This document shows positions 9,641 through 17,699 of a DNA stretch of 64,000 nt, in pieces. Both the position numbers and the translations under genes were made by a program. Each line of letters starts with the position of its first letter. Position 1 is the stretch's first letter. Origin of the DNA: Hyphomonas sp. (GTDB lineage: Bacteria > Pseudomonadota > Alphaproteobacteria > Caulobacterales > Hyphomonadaceae). The notes under the pieces were generated by a model that was not told the DNA's origin, did not search any database, and saw only the letters and a list, made by a program, of their open reading frames with translations. The DNA lies in the NCBI GenBank assembly GCA_013791775.1, contig VMTE01000030.1, forward strand, positions 62,001 through 126,000, written 5' to 3'.

Positions 9641-10603
9641 ATGGCGGCGCGCTGGGAGTTTACAAGGGGCCTCAAGGATATCGGCAATGGGCTCTATGCC
9701 TGGCTGCAGCCGGATGGCGGATGGGGCTGGTCGAATGCCGGGCTGATCCGCGACGGCGAGGCGTCGCTGCTGGTGGACACGTTGTTCGATATGCGCCTGA
9801 CGCGCGACATGTTGCGCGCAATGGAAGATGCCTCCGGCATTCCGGCGGCGAAGATCGCCACGATCGTCAACACGCACGCCAATGGTGACCACTGCCATGG
9901 CAATGGATGTTGTCCGCAGGCGGAGATCATTGCCTCCGAAGCGAGCGCCAGGGAGATGGCCGAGGTGCCGGCCGCGACGCTGGCGATGTTCAAGGCGGCG
10001 GGCGCGAAGCTCGGGCCGGCGGGCGTGTATTTCGCCGACATCTTTGCGCCGTTCGATTTCGATGATGTCGACGAGCGGCTGCCAACGCGGACGTTTTCCG
10101 GGACGCTGGATCTGAAGGTGGGTGACAAGGCGGTGCAACTGATCGAGGTCGGCCCGGCGCATACGGGCGGGGACGTACTGGTGCACGTTCCGGGTGACCG
10201 GACTGTGTTTACCGGCGACGTCCTGTTCATCGACGGCACGCCGTTGATGTGGGCCGGTCCGGTGCGCAACTGGATCGTTGCCTGCGAGAAGATCACCGCG
10301 ATGGACGTGGATGTGATTGTGCCCGGACATGGTCCGATCACGGACAAGGCGGGTGTGCGCCGGGTGGCGGACTATCTTGCCTTCGTGGACCGCGAAGCTA
10401 GAGCGCGCTTTGAGGCCGGTCTTCCGGTGCGCGACGCGGCGCTGGACATTGCGCTGGGGGACTTTGCCAGCTGGGGTGACGCCGAGCGGATCGCGGTCAA
10501 TGTGGACAGTCTGTACCGGGAATATCGGGGAGACGGAAAGGTGACGCCCGTGATCGAACTGTTTGCCCTGATGGCCGAAGTCAGGGACGCGCAGAGGGGA
10601 TAA
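9641..10603 (+). CDS. Metallo-beta-lactamase fold hydrolase
   Basis: This 320-residue soluble MBL-fold enzyme carries the metal motif 'THANGDHCHGNGCC' at about residues 84-97, with further ligands in 'GPAHTGGDV', 'FTGDVLF' and 'VPGHGPI'. It probably binds two metal ions and hydrolyses an ester, lactone or thioester. The substrate cannot be read from sequence. GGGAGGAG sits about nine bases before the ATG. The gene lies alone between the TIGR02302 gene and the convergent cobalamin adenosyltransferase. Confidence 0.85.
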   Translation: MAARWEFTRGLKDIGNGLYAWLQPDGGWGWSNAGLIRDGEASLLVDTLFDMRLTRDMLRAMEDASGIPAAKIATIVNTHANGDHCHGNGCCPQAEIIASEASAREMAEVPAATLAMFKAAGAKLGPAGVYFADIFAPFDFDDVDERLPTRTFSGTLDLKVGDKAVQLIEVGPAHTGGDVLVHVPGDRTVFTGDVLFIDGTPLMWAGPVRNWIVACEKITAMDVDVIVPGHGPITDKAGVRRVADYLAFVDREARARFEAGLPVRDAALDIALGDFASWGDAERIAVNVDSLYREYRGDGKVTPVIELFALMAEVRDAQRG

Positions 10604-10641
10604 GCCGGCTCCACAGAGAAGTGCGCCTTCCCGGGCACGGA

Positions 10642-11214
10642 TCAGCGATTGGCACCGGGCACCCATTTGATGTCATCGGCGCCGTCCTTGTTGGCGGCGC
10701 GGCCGGCGACGAAAAGCCAGTCCGACAGACGGTTGATGAAGGCGAGGGCGACCGGGTTCACGGGCTCGTCCTTCAGCGAGGCGAGGTGGGCCATCTCGCG
10801 CTCGGCCCGCCGGCAGAGTGTGCGGGCCACATGCAGCTGGGCGGCCAGCGGCGAGCCGCCGGGCAGGATGAAACTGTCGAGCGGCGGGATGACCGCGTTC
10901 ATCGTATCGATTTCCGTTTCGAGGCGGGTGACCTGGGCATCCACGATGCGCAGCGGGGTCCATTCGAGCACGCGGCCGCGATCAGGCGTGGCGAGATCAG
11001 CCCCGAGATCGAACAGGTCGTTCTGGATACGGCGCAAGGCGGCGAGCATGTCATCTGTGGCGCCCAGCGCCGCGACGCCGAGGGCCGCGTTCAGCTCGTC
11101 CACCGTGCCATAGGCGGCCACGCGCGGATGCCATTTGGGAACCGTTTCGCCGGTCGACAGCCGGGTTTCGCCCTTGTCGCCGGTTCGGGTGTAGATCTTG
11201 TCGAGCCGGACCAT
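10642..11214 (-). CDS. pduO: Cob(I)alamin adenosyltransferase, PduO type
   Basis: This 190-residue enzyme transfers adenosyl from ATP to cob(I)alamin to make coenzyme B12. The ATP-binding N-terminus 'YTRTGDKGETRL' follows the ATG at 11214, and the C-terminal helices contain 'LCRRAEREMAHL' and 'NRLSDWLFVAGR', which are diagnostic for the PduO fold. An in-frame extension to 11292 lacks family similarity and overlaps the neighbouring small gene. It is transcribed after the HIG1-type gene, 16 bases apart, so they may share an mRNA. Confidence 0.93.
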   Translation of the reverse strand: MVRLDKIYTRTGDKGETRLSTGETVPKWHPRVAAYGTVDELNAALGVAALGATDDMLAALRRIQNDLFDLGADLATPDRGRVLEWTPLRIVDAQVTRLETEIDTMNAVIPPLDSFILPGGSPLAAQLHVARTLCRRAEREMAHLASLKDEPVNPVALAFINRLSDWLFVAGRAANKDGADDIKWVPGANR

Positions 11215-11230
11215 GGATCGCCTGCCTGCC

Positions 11231-11443
11231 TCAGCCGCCGAACTTGATGGCCCCGGCCGCCACGCCGACGAGAACGAGCAGGAGGATCGCAACGCCCTGG
11301 AAGATGACGCGCAGGCGCATCAGCTTGTTGGAGCGGCTGGGCTGGTTTCCGTCCTGGCGGACGAGGTTGATGATGCCGAGCGCCAGCACGACCACAATGC
11401 CGGCAAGTGCCACATAGAATCCAATGCCCAGGATGCCTTGCAT
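11231..11443 (-). CDS. HIG1-type twin-transmembrane protein
   Basis: This 70-residue inner-membrane protein has two helices (about 5-25 and 49-68) joined by a basic loop, 'RSNKLMRLRVIFQG'. The loop motif is that of the hypoxia-induced protein (HIG_1_N) family. In mitochondria this family associates with respiratory complexes III and IV. The bacterial role is inferred to be similar but is not shown here. It starts with ATG at 11443 and precedes pduO on the minus strand. Confidence 0.82.
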   Translation of the reverse strand: MQGILGIGFYVALAGIVVVLALGIINLVRQDGNQPSRSNKLMRLRVIFQGVAILLLVLVGVAAGAIKFGG

Positions 11444-11532
11444 GGGGGTCTGCCTTTTCTGTTCTGTCCGAGTCTAACATAGACTGGGTCTGCTGGCGCG
11501 GCGCTGCTGCATCCCGTCGCGGATACTGCGCT

Positions 11533-11841
11533 TCAGTTTTCAGCCTCGAGCCGGGCCGCGAGGGCTTCGACCTTGCCGGCCATCCTGAGCAATATCTCCA
11601 CGGCGCGGGCCTCGGTATCCGGACGGGCAGGCACGCCGCGCCGGGCACTGTCGAGCTCGTCCAGAAGGGCCAGGGCCGTGATCAGCAGCAGGCGCTCGTC
11701 GCCAATATCGCCCACGGCCTGGGAAATCTGGCCGACGCGGGCATCGAGCTGTTCGGCCAGGCGCTGGACGCGCATTTCCTGCCCGGGCGCGCAGGCGATG
11801 GAAAACGTGCGGCCCCGGAGCGTGATGTCGGCCTTGGCCAT
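11533..11841 (-). CDS. zapA: Cell division protein ZapA
   Basis: This 102-residue cytoplasmic protein binds FtsZ filaments and stabilises the Z ring. It shows the ZapA pattern: a beta-rich N-terminus ('ITLRGRTFSIACAPGQE') that recognises FtsZ, then 'RLAEQLDARV' and a long C-terminal coiled coil. It sits three bases downstream of the DUF4164 coiled-coil gene, and both diverge from tkt, a layout typical of alphaproteobacteria. Confidence 0.9.
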   Translation of the reverse strand: MAKADITLRGRTFSIACAPGQEMRVQRLAEQLDARVGQISQAVGDIGDERLLLITALALLDELDSARRGVPARPDTEARAVEILLRMAGKVEALAARLEAEN

Positions 11842-11844
11842 GGT

Positions 11845-12114
11845 CTAGTCCTCGTTTCCGAGGGCGGCGCGGACTTCTTCGATGGCCGCGCCCAGCGCGA
11901 GACTCGCCTCGTCGGCGAGTGATTGCAGCTCCTGCTCGCGCGCCAGGGATTGGTCGAGCGCTTCGGCGAGCTTGGCGCGGTCGGTGACCAGGGCGGAAAT
12001 TTCGGCGCGCAGGGCCACCGGATTGCCGGAACGCAGCAAATGCGCCTCCAATGCCGCTTCCAGTCGCTGGAGGGCGGAATCGAGGCGGGCGGCGGCCGGG
12101 TCGAGGTCTGTCAT
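11845..12114 (-). CDS. DUF4164 coiled-coil protein
   Basis: This 89-residue, almost entirely helical acidic protein has heptad-like Leu/Ala spacing throughout, from 'ARLDSALQRLEAALEA' to the C-terminus. The family (DUF4164) is regularly found upstream of zapA in alphaproteobacteria, so a link to division is plausible but not demonstrated. It starts 105 bases from the divergent transketolase gene. Confidence 0.8.
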   Translation of the reverse strand: MTDLDPAAARLDSALQRLEAALEAHLLRSGNPVALRAEISALVTDRAKLAEALDQSLAREQELQSLADEASLALGAAIEEVRAALGNED

Positions 12115-12219
12115 GTCGTTCTTGGACTAACGGCAATGCGACCCGGCGCCAAGCGCCTTGACGGTGCGGCGAGAGTCTGGCCTAGCACGAATCGCGAAAA
12201 ACTCCGGGAGACCAGCAGA

Positions 12220-14190
12220 ATGGCTGTCACTAATCGCGACATGGCGAATGCCGTGCGGGCGCTGTCGATGGACGCCGTCGAAGCTGCAAAATCGGGCCAT
12301 GTGGGCCTGCCTCTGGGCATGGCGGATGCGGCGACGGTCCTGTTCCGCAAATTCCTGAAGTTTGATCCGAAAGATCCGGCCTGGCCTGACCGGGACCGGT
12401 TCGTCCTGTCGGCGGGACACGGCTCGATGCTGGTCTATTCGCTGCTGCACCTGACCGGCTATGCCTCGGTGAGCCGCGACGACATCCGCAATTTCCGCCA
12501 GCTGGGCGCGAAGACACCGGGCCATCCGGAAAACTTCGTGACCGCCGGCGTGGAGACGACGACCGGGCCGCTGGGGCAGGGGATTGCCACGGCGGTCGGC
12601 ATGGCAATGGCCGAGCGGCACCTGAATGCCCGCTTCGGCGACGATCTGGTGGACCACCGCACCTGGGTGGTGGCCGGTGACGGCTGCCTGATGGAAGGCG
12701 TGAGCCAGGAAGCGATCACGCTGGCCGGCCACCTGACGCTGAACAAACTGATCGTGCTGTTCGACGACAACTCCGTCACCATTGACGGCTCGACGGATCT
12801 CTCCGACTCGACCGACCAGTGCGCGCGCTTCGAGGCGTCGGGTTGGGCCACGCGCCGCGTGGACGGCCATGACGAGAAAGATGTTACCGATGCGCTGAAA
12901 TGGGCGACGAAGCAGAAAAAACCGGTCCTGCTTGCAGTGAAGACGATCATCGGATTCGGCGCGCCGAAACTGGCCGGAACCGGCAAGGCCCATGGCGGGC
13001 CCTATGGCGCCGACGAGATTGCGGGCATCCGCGAGTCTCTGGACTGGCCGTATCCGCCGTTCGAAGTGCCGGACGCCATCGAGAAGGCCTGGGCGAAAGC
13101 CGGTGAGCGCAGCCGTGAGGAGCATGCGGCGTGGAAGAAGCGTCTCGCCGCAAGCGTGCACAAGGGCGAGTTCAATGCGGCGATCGCGGGCCGCCTGCCG
13201 AAGAATCTCGGCAAGGCTATCAACAAGCACAAGAAAGCCGTGGCCGAAGGCGGCGCCTCAAAGGCGACCCGCGTATGGAGCGGCGAGGCGCTGGAGGTGA
13301 TCACTCATCTGGTGCCGGAAATGGTCGGCGGTTCGGCCGACCTGTCGGGGTCGAACAATACCAGGACCGCCAGCACGCCGCCGATGACGCCGAAGAGCTG
13401 GGGCGGGCGCTACATCCATTACGGCGTGCGCGAGCATGCCATGGCGGCCGCGATGAACGGCATGGCGCTGCATGGCGGCGTCATTCCTTTCTCGGGCACG
13501 TTCCTGGTGTTCGCCGATTACAGCCGCGCAGCCATCCGGCTCGGCGCGCTGATGGGCCTGCGCGTGGTGCATGTGATGACGCATGACTCGATCGGCCTGG
13601 GCGAAGACGGCCCGACACACCAGCCGGTGGAACAGATCGCGTCGCTGCGCGCGATGCCGGACATGCTGGTCTTCCGCCCGGCTGACGGGGTCGAAACCGC
13701 TGAGTGCTGGGAACTGGCGCTGGCGCGCCAAGACGGCCCGTCGACGATGGCGCTCACCCGCCAGAACGTCGCCCCGGCCCGCAAGACGCATACGGATGAA
13801 AACCTCTCGGCGAAGGGCGCCTATGTATTGTCGCCGGCCAAGGGCAAGGAGCGCGGCGTGCTGATCGCGACCGGCTCCGAAGTCGAGATCGCCCTGAAAG
13901 CGCAGGCGCTGCTCGCGGCGGACGGAATCGGCGTGCGCGTCGTCTCTATGCCGTCGATGGAGCTGTTCGGCCAGCAGGACGCAGCCTACCAGCAAGCCAC
14001 GCTCGGCAAGGGATTGCCAAGGGTGGCGGTCGAGGCGGGTGTCCGCTTCGGATGGGACCGCTGGATCGGTGCAGACGGCGGCTTCGTGGGCATGGACAGC
14101 TTCGGCGCGAGCGCGCCTTACCAGCAACTCTACAAGCATTTCGGGATTACGGCGGAAGCCGTGGTAGAAGCGGTCAAACACCGGATCTGA
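12220..14190 (+). CDS. tkt: Transketolase
   Basis: This thiamine-diphosphate enzyme moves two-carbon units in the non-oxidative pentose phosphate pathway. It has 656 residues. The ThDP motif 'GDGCLMEGVSQEA' to 'LFDDNSV' is present (about 153-188), the pyrimidine-domain 'GVREHAMAAAMNGMALHGG' is intact, and the C-terminal domain is complete. At the substrate-side loop the usual SGHPG reads SGHVG, a position that varies in related bacteria. The frame stays open to 11923, but similarity begins only at the ATG at 12220, which has GGGAG ten bases upstream. Confidence 0.96.
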   Translation: MAVTNRDMANAVRALSMDAVEAAKSGHVGLPLGMADAATVLFRKFLKFDPKDPAWPDRDRFVLSAGHGSMLVYSLLHLTGYASVSRDDIRNFRQLGAKTPGHPENFVTAGVETTTGPLGQGIATAVGMAMAERHLNARFGDDLVDHRTWVVAGDGCLMEGVSQEAITLAGHLTLNKLIVLFDDNSVTIDGSTDLSDSTDQCARFEASGWATRRVDGHDEKDVTDALKWATKQKKPVLLAVKTIIGFGAPKLAGTGKAHGGPYGADEIAGIRESLDWPYPPFEVPDAIEKAWAKAGERSREEHAAWKKRLAASVHKGEFNAAIAGRLPKNLGKAINKHKKAVAEGGASKATRVWSGEALEVITHLVPEMVGGSADLSGSNNTRTASTPPMTPKSWGGRYIHYGVREHAMAAAMNGMALHGGVIPFSGTFLVFADYSRAAIRLGALMGLRVVHVMTHDSIGLGEDGPTHQPVEQIASLRAMPDMLVFRPADGVETAECWELALARQDGPSTMALTRQNVAPARKTHTDENLSAKGAYVLSPAKGKERGVLIATGSEVEIALKAQALLAADGIGVRVVSMPSMELFGQQDAAYQQATLGKGLPRVAVEAGVRFGWDRWIGADGGFVGMDSFGASAPYQQLYKHFGITAEAVVEAVKHRI

Positions 14191-14204
14191 CATGAGGGGG
14201 CCCC

Positions 14205-14690
14205 ATGCCGCTGAGCTATGAGTCGATCTTTTCGCTGATCAACCTCGCGGTGTTACCCGCCTGGCTCCTGCTGGCGGTCCTGCCCCGGTCCGGTATCACC
14301 CGGGCGGTCGTGCATTCCGGGCTCTATCCCATCGTCCTCGGCGTCTTCTACGCCGTGACGCTGACGATGGGGATTTTCCTCGGCTATGGGGCGGACGGCG
14401 GCAACTTCAATTCGGCCGCCGGTGTGTCGCAGATATTCTCGCATCCCCACGGCATCCTGATAGGATGGAGCCATTATCTGGTGTTCGACCTGTTTGTCGG
14501 CGCCTGGATGTCCCGGGATGCCCAGCGGCGGGGTGTGCCGCACCTGGCGCTCATTCCGTGCTTGTTCTTCACGCTGATGCTCGGCCCGGTCGGCCTGCTG
14601 ATGTACGTGGCCGCGCGGCTGGCTTTGCGCAAGGGCGGGTGGAGCCTTGTCGAAACGGGCGCCGCCCCTGAGCTTCAGATCCCGAGATAG
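14205..14690 (+). CDS. ABA4-like (DUF4281) membrane protein
   Basis: This 161-residue integral membrane protein has four hydrophobic segments (about 8-28, 36-60, 85-105 and 118-143). It matches the ABA4-like family, with 'WSHYLVFDLFVGAWMSRDA' and 'GPVGLLMYVAAR'. Plant ABA4 is needed for neoxanthin formation, and the bacterial role is unknown. It follows tkt by 14 bases on the same strand behind a G-rich leader. Confidence 0.82.
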   Translation: MPLSYESIFSLINLAVLPAWLLLAVLPRSGITRAVVHSGLYPIVLGVFYAVTLTMGIFLGYGADGGNFNSAAGVSQIFSHPHGILIGWSHYLVFDLFVGAWMSRDAQRRGVPHLALIPCLFFTLMLGPVGLLMYVAARLALRKGGWSLVETGAAPELQIPR

Positions 14691-14715
14691 TTCGTACGCG
14701 GACGGATGAGGCGCG

Positions 14716-15159
14716 TCAGGGTCCGGAGCCGGTGTCGAACAGATCGAGCTGGTTGGGATCGGCGGGCCGCTTGCGCTTCGGCTTGGTGCGGCCCCGGCGG
14801 AAATAGAGATCGTCCGTGTGGTCAGGCGCGGCGGGAGCCTCGGGCGGTGGTGGGACTGGCAGGGGCGGCGGAGCTGCCTTGGGCGCCTTTGGATCGGCCA
14901 GTTTCCACCAGGTGACGGCGACCACGACATGGCCCGAGGTGTCTTCGTAGCGCTGCAGGTGGCCGGCGGGGCCTTCCATGCCCTGGGCGCTCACGAGGGC
15001 GGCGGCCTCGTCTTCGGTCAGGTGCAGCCAGCTGGTCTCGAGCCGTTCGACCGTGGCGCCGGGCGAAAGGGTCATGGCTTCGCGCTGCGTCCGGGCGGTT
15101 TTCACGCCGGGCCGGGTCGCTTCTTCAAGGGTGCGGGCAATGGGATAGGCGAGGCTCAT
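14716..15159 (-). CDS. Hypothetical protein with proline-rich linker
   Basis: This 147-residue cytoplasmic protein is not recognised. The first 85 residues look folded ('TSWLHLTEDEAAALVSAQG', 'HVVVAVTWWKLA'). A Pro/Ala linker follows, then a basic patch 'RRGRTKPKRKRP' and a tail 'NQLDLFD' resembling a short linear motif. It overlaps the end of mmcB by four bases (ATGA), so the two are co-transcribed. A DNA-related role is possible from context only. Confidence 0.6.
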   Translation of the reverse strand: MSLAYPIARTLEEATRPGVKTARTQREAMTLSPGATVERLETSWLHLTEDEAAALVSAQGMEGPAGHLQRYEDTSGHVVVAVTWWKLADPKAPKAAPPPLPVPPPPEAPAAPDHTDDLYFRRGRTKPKRKRPADPNQLDLFDTGSGP

Positions 15160-15638
15160 GTCAGGGGCGAGGTAAGCCCGTCATCGGCCGGCGTCCAGCC
15201 CGTATCCGCAAAGCCGGAGAGACGCGAAGCGGCGAGGCGCGCAAATCGCAGGGTCACGGCCTTGCGCCGGGCCGGAACGAGGCGGGCGTCAGGCGCCTCG
15301 CGGATCACCGCCCCGTAGAAGGCATCGGCCACGATCAGGCCGGCTTCGGCCGGAATCAGATCCTGCGGGAAATCATCGCTGACGGCAAAGGTGAGCCGGT
15401 CGCAATAGTCCATGTATTCGCGCCATTTATGGTCCGATTTGAAATCGGCGACGCTGGACTTGATCTCGATCATCCAGATGTCGCCCGCCGGCCCGATGGC
15501 GGCAATGTCGGCCCGCCGGTTGTTGGCAAGGGTCATTTCCGTGAGGCCGTAATACCCGAGATGGCCGAGCAGCCGCAAAGTGCCCCGGCAGATTTCTGCG
15601 GCGCGGCGGGGAACGGGATCTTCGAGGGCGGGGATCAT
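15156..15638 (-). CDS. mmcB: MmcB-type DNA repair protein
   Basis: This 160-residue protein of the MmcB (DUF1052) family has a PD-(D/E)XK nuclease-like core: 'RRADIAAIGPAGDIWMIEIKSS' spans about residues 40-61, with the Asp and the Glu-x-Lys pair. 'CDRLTFAV' and 'GLIVADAFYGAVI' follow. Caulobacter MmcB contributes to mitomycin C tolerance and damage-induced mutagenesis. I chose the ATG at 15638, because the longer in-frame extension has no family features and would run into the divergent rpoH promoter region. Confidence 0.87.
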   Translation of the reverse strand: MIPALEDPVPRRAAEICRGTLRLLGHLGYYGLTEMTLANNRRADIAAIGPAGDIWMIEIKSSVADFKSDHKWREYMDYCDRLTFAVSDDFPQDLIPAEAGLIVADAFYGAVIREAPDARLVPARRKAVTLRFARLAASRLSGFADTGWTPADDGLTSPLT

Positions 15639-15823
15639 GCGGTCCGTCCGGTCGTTCTGCTTGTGTTCCAGACGTCGAATTAGGCCCCTGCAGCGGGCTT
15701 CGTCAAGGCGCCAGACCGTGGGCCGGCCGCCGGAAGGATCAGCGACTTTGATCCGGTCGCCGCGCAGCTGCGTATGCAGGCCAGTTACGCAAAGCCGGAA
15801 ACGTTCCGGCGGAAGGACACCGA

Positions 15824-16711
15824 ATGGCCAGCGCATACGAGTCCCAGACATCAGCTGATCGCCAATACGTCCGCACGGCGATGAAGGCCGCGCTGCTCGA
15901 GCCGGCACACGAGGCCGCGCTGGCCCGGCGCTGGCGCGAACAGGATGACGAAGCCGCGCTGCACGAGCTGACCACGGCCTACATGCGCCTCGTGATCGCG
16001 ATGGCGTCGAAATTCCGCCATTACGGTCTGCCGATGGCCGATCTGGTATCGGAAGGAAATGTCGGCCTGATGCAAGCGGCGGCCCGGTTCGAGCCGGCGC
16101 GCGAAGTTCGCTTCTCGACCTATGCCAGCTGGTGGATCCGGTCGTCGATCCAGGACTTCGTGCTGCGCAACTGGTCGATCGTGCGGACGGGCACGACTTC
16201 GGCGCAGAAATCCCTGTTCTTCAATCTCCGCCGCCTGCGGGCGCGCATCGCCGATACCGGCGACGGCGTGATGAGCGTGGAAAACCGGGAATGGATCGCG
16301 ACCCATCTCGGTGTGCCGGTGCGCGATGTCGAGACGATGGCCTCGCGGCTGTCGGGTTCCGACCGGTCCCTCAACGCGCCTCTGACGGCCGACGGAGACG
16401 GCGAGTGGCAGGACATGATCGCCGACGAGGCCGCGATTCCCGAACAGGCCGTGATGGCGGAGCGCGACACCGCCCGCCGGCGCGAATGGATCGGCGCGGC
16501 GCTGAAGGTGCTCAGCCCGAGAGAGCTGGACATCATTTCCAGGCGCCGTCTCTCGGACGAGCCGATGACCCTCGAAGCCCTCGGCGCGGCGCTGGGCGTC
16601 TCCAAGGAACGGGTGCGCCAGATCGAGCATCAGGCCCTGCTGAAGCTGCGAAAGGCGCTCGAGGAGATTGTCGGCGATGCCGGACAGTCAGGCCTCATTC
16701 CGGACGCGTAA
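15824..16711 (+). CDS. rpoH: RNA polymerase sigma-32 family factor
   Basis: This 295-residue sigma factor directs RNA polymerase to heat-shock-type promoters. Region 2 reads 'GLPMADLVSEGNVGLMQAAARFEPAREVRFSTYASWWIRSSIQ', quoted here only to show the conserved Asp-Leu and Trp-Trp residues. The RpoH box 'QKSLFFNLRR' (about 127-136) separates it from RpoD. Region 4 ends in a helix-turn-helix, 'TLEALGAALGVSKERVRQIE'. AAGGA precedes the ATG. Alphaproteobacteria often have two rpoH copies, and I cannot tell which this is. Confidence 0.93.
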   Translation: MASAYESQTSADRQYVRTAMKAALLEPAHEAALARRWREQDDEAALHELTTAYMRLVIAMASKFRHYGLPMADLVSEGNVGLMQAAARFEPAREVRFSTYASWWIRSSIQDFVLRNWSIVRTGTTSAQKSLFFNLRRLRARIADTGDGVMSVENREWIATHLGVPVRDVETMASRLSGSDRSLNAPLTADGDGEWQDMIADEAAIPEQAVMAERDTARRREWIGAALKVLSPRELDIISRRRLSDEPMTLEALGAALGVSKERVRQIEHQALLKLRKALEEIVGDAGQSGLIPDA

Positions 16712-16723
16712 TCGCGCGCGGTT

Positions 16724-17485
16724 TCAGTTTTCCAGCTTTTCGAGATTGAGGGGATGGCTGATCTCCAGCCGCCCGTCGCGCAGGAAGCCGCGGGCCCGCG
16801 CCCGCGCGCCCTCCGGCAACTGGCAAAGCTCGGCCGCCGCTTTCTGGACCTCCAGAACCAGCGCGGACCCCTGCATCGACACATCGCAGACCGCAAACCG
16901 TTCGTCCGAGCTTTGCATGTCGCCGGAGACGCCTTCGACCAGCAGGAATCTGCCCGCGTCTCCCGGCAGGCTCGCGGCATTGTGGATCGGCCAGACGCCC
17001 TTGCCCCAGAGACCGCGGCCGCCTGCGCGGGCCGCGCTTTCCAGCGCCAGCAAGGGCTCGTTCGCGGTCGCCGTGTCGGGATACACCCGCACCCGCGCGC
17101 CGCCCTTCCGGATCATTTCGGCGTTCAGCCAGAGGCGCGGGCCGAGCGCATCGGTGGTGACAACATGGGCGAGGGCGCGGTCGTAGCGGTCGCGGGTGAG
17201 GCCGCCATAGCGCAGCTCGACTTCGCGCCCGAGCGCCATGTCATCGAGCAGGCGCTTGGCCTCCTCGTAACCGGCATCGCCTTCGCGGTCGCGGTAGGGC
17301 GCAGCGGGCGCTTCGATGCCGACAAGCCGGACGCTCTGGCCGGTATCGAGAACCAGCGCATCGCCGTCGAGCACGCGCACCACCCGGCCGTGCTCACCGG
17401 TGGCCAGATCGGCCAGCGGATCCCTGGCCGCGCTGCAGGCGGCAAGGCCGGTCAGGCCGATCAGGATTGCCAATGACCGCCGCAC
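16724..17485 (-). CDS. SNase-domain lipoprotein with altered active site
   Basis: This lipoprotein of about 253 residues has a signal 'LAILIGLTGLAAC' and a staphylococcal-nuclease fold ('VVRVLDGDALVLDTGQSVRL'). The first catalytic Arg region and the second ('RDRYDRALAHV') are present. The loop that normally reads Gly-Ile-Asp-x-Pro-Glu is 'GIEAPAAP', so the catalytic Glu appears to be Ala. A C-terminal beta domain of about 90 residues follows. The GTG at 17485 is chosen because it begins the signal peptide; the frame extends to 17545. It converges with rpoH 12 bases away. Confidence 0.75.
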   Translation of the reverse strand: MRRSLAILIGLTGLAACSAARDPLADLATGEHGRVVRVLDGDALVLDTGQSVRLVGIEAPAAPYRDREGDAGYEEAKRLLDDMALGREVELRYGGLTRDRYDRALAHVVTTDALGPRLWLNAEMIRKGGARVRVYPDTATANEPLLALESAARAGGRGLWGKGVWPIHNAASLPGDAGRFLLVEGVSGDMQSSDERFAVCDVSMQGSALVLEVQKAAAELCQLPEGARARARGFLRDGRLEISHPLNLEKLEN

Positions 17486-17616
17486 ACGCCGCCTTTTCCC
17501 GCCGTCCCAGTGTCCTCTATCGCCCGGCAAACTTCCTGCGCGCAAGCGGGTTCTCGCGGGCCGGCGCCCGTACGGCCTTCAAATCGCCCGCGATCTCCCG
17601 TAAGGGAGACCCCGGC

Positions 17617-17693
17617 GATCCCGTAGCTCAGCAGGATAGAGCGAGTGATTCCTAATCACTAGGTCGGAGGTTCGAATCCTCTCGGGGTCACCA
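17617..17693 (+). tRNA. tRNA-Arg (anticodon CCT)
   Basis: The 77-base cloverleaf is complete. The acceptor stem GATCCCG pairs with CGGGGTC, the D arm is GCTC/GAGC, and the anticodon stem AGTGA/TCACT carries loop TTCCTAA with anticodon CCT at 17651-17653. The T arm has TTCGAAT. The 3' CCA is encoded. It decodes AGG. It ends seven bases before the 3' end of the minus-strand biosynthetic operon. Confidence 0.95.
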
Positions 17694-17699
17694 GCCACC

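Noticed and set aside
11444-11532. 6S RNA next to zapA, as in many proteobacteria
   Set aside because: The gap is only 89 bases and shows no long imperfect hairpin of the 6S type.
11923-12219. Long N-terminal extension of the transketolase frame
   Set aside because: It lies antisense to DUF4164, has no transketolase similarity, and a proper ribosome site precedes the ATG at 12220.
17617-17693. tRNA-Arg as attachment site for an island carrying the KAS III operon
   Set aside because: No integrase and no second copy of the tRNA 3' end were seen on the far side of the operon near 25 kb. The operon's base use matches its surroundings.
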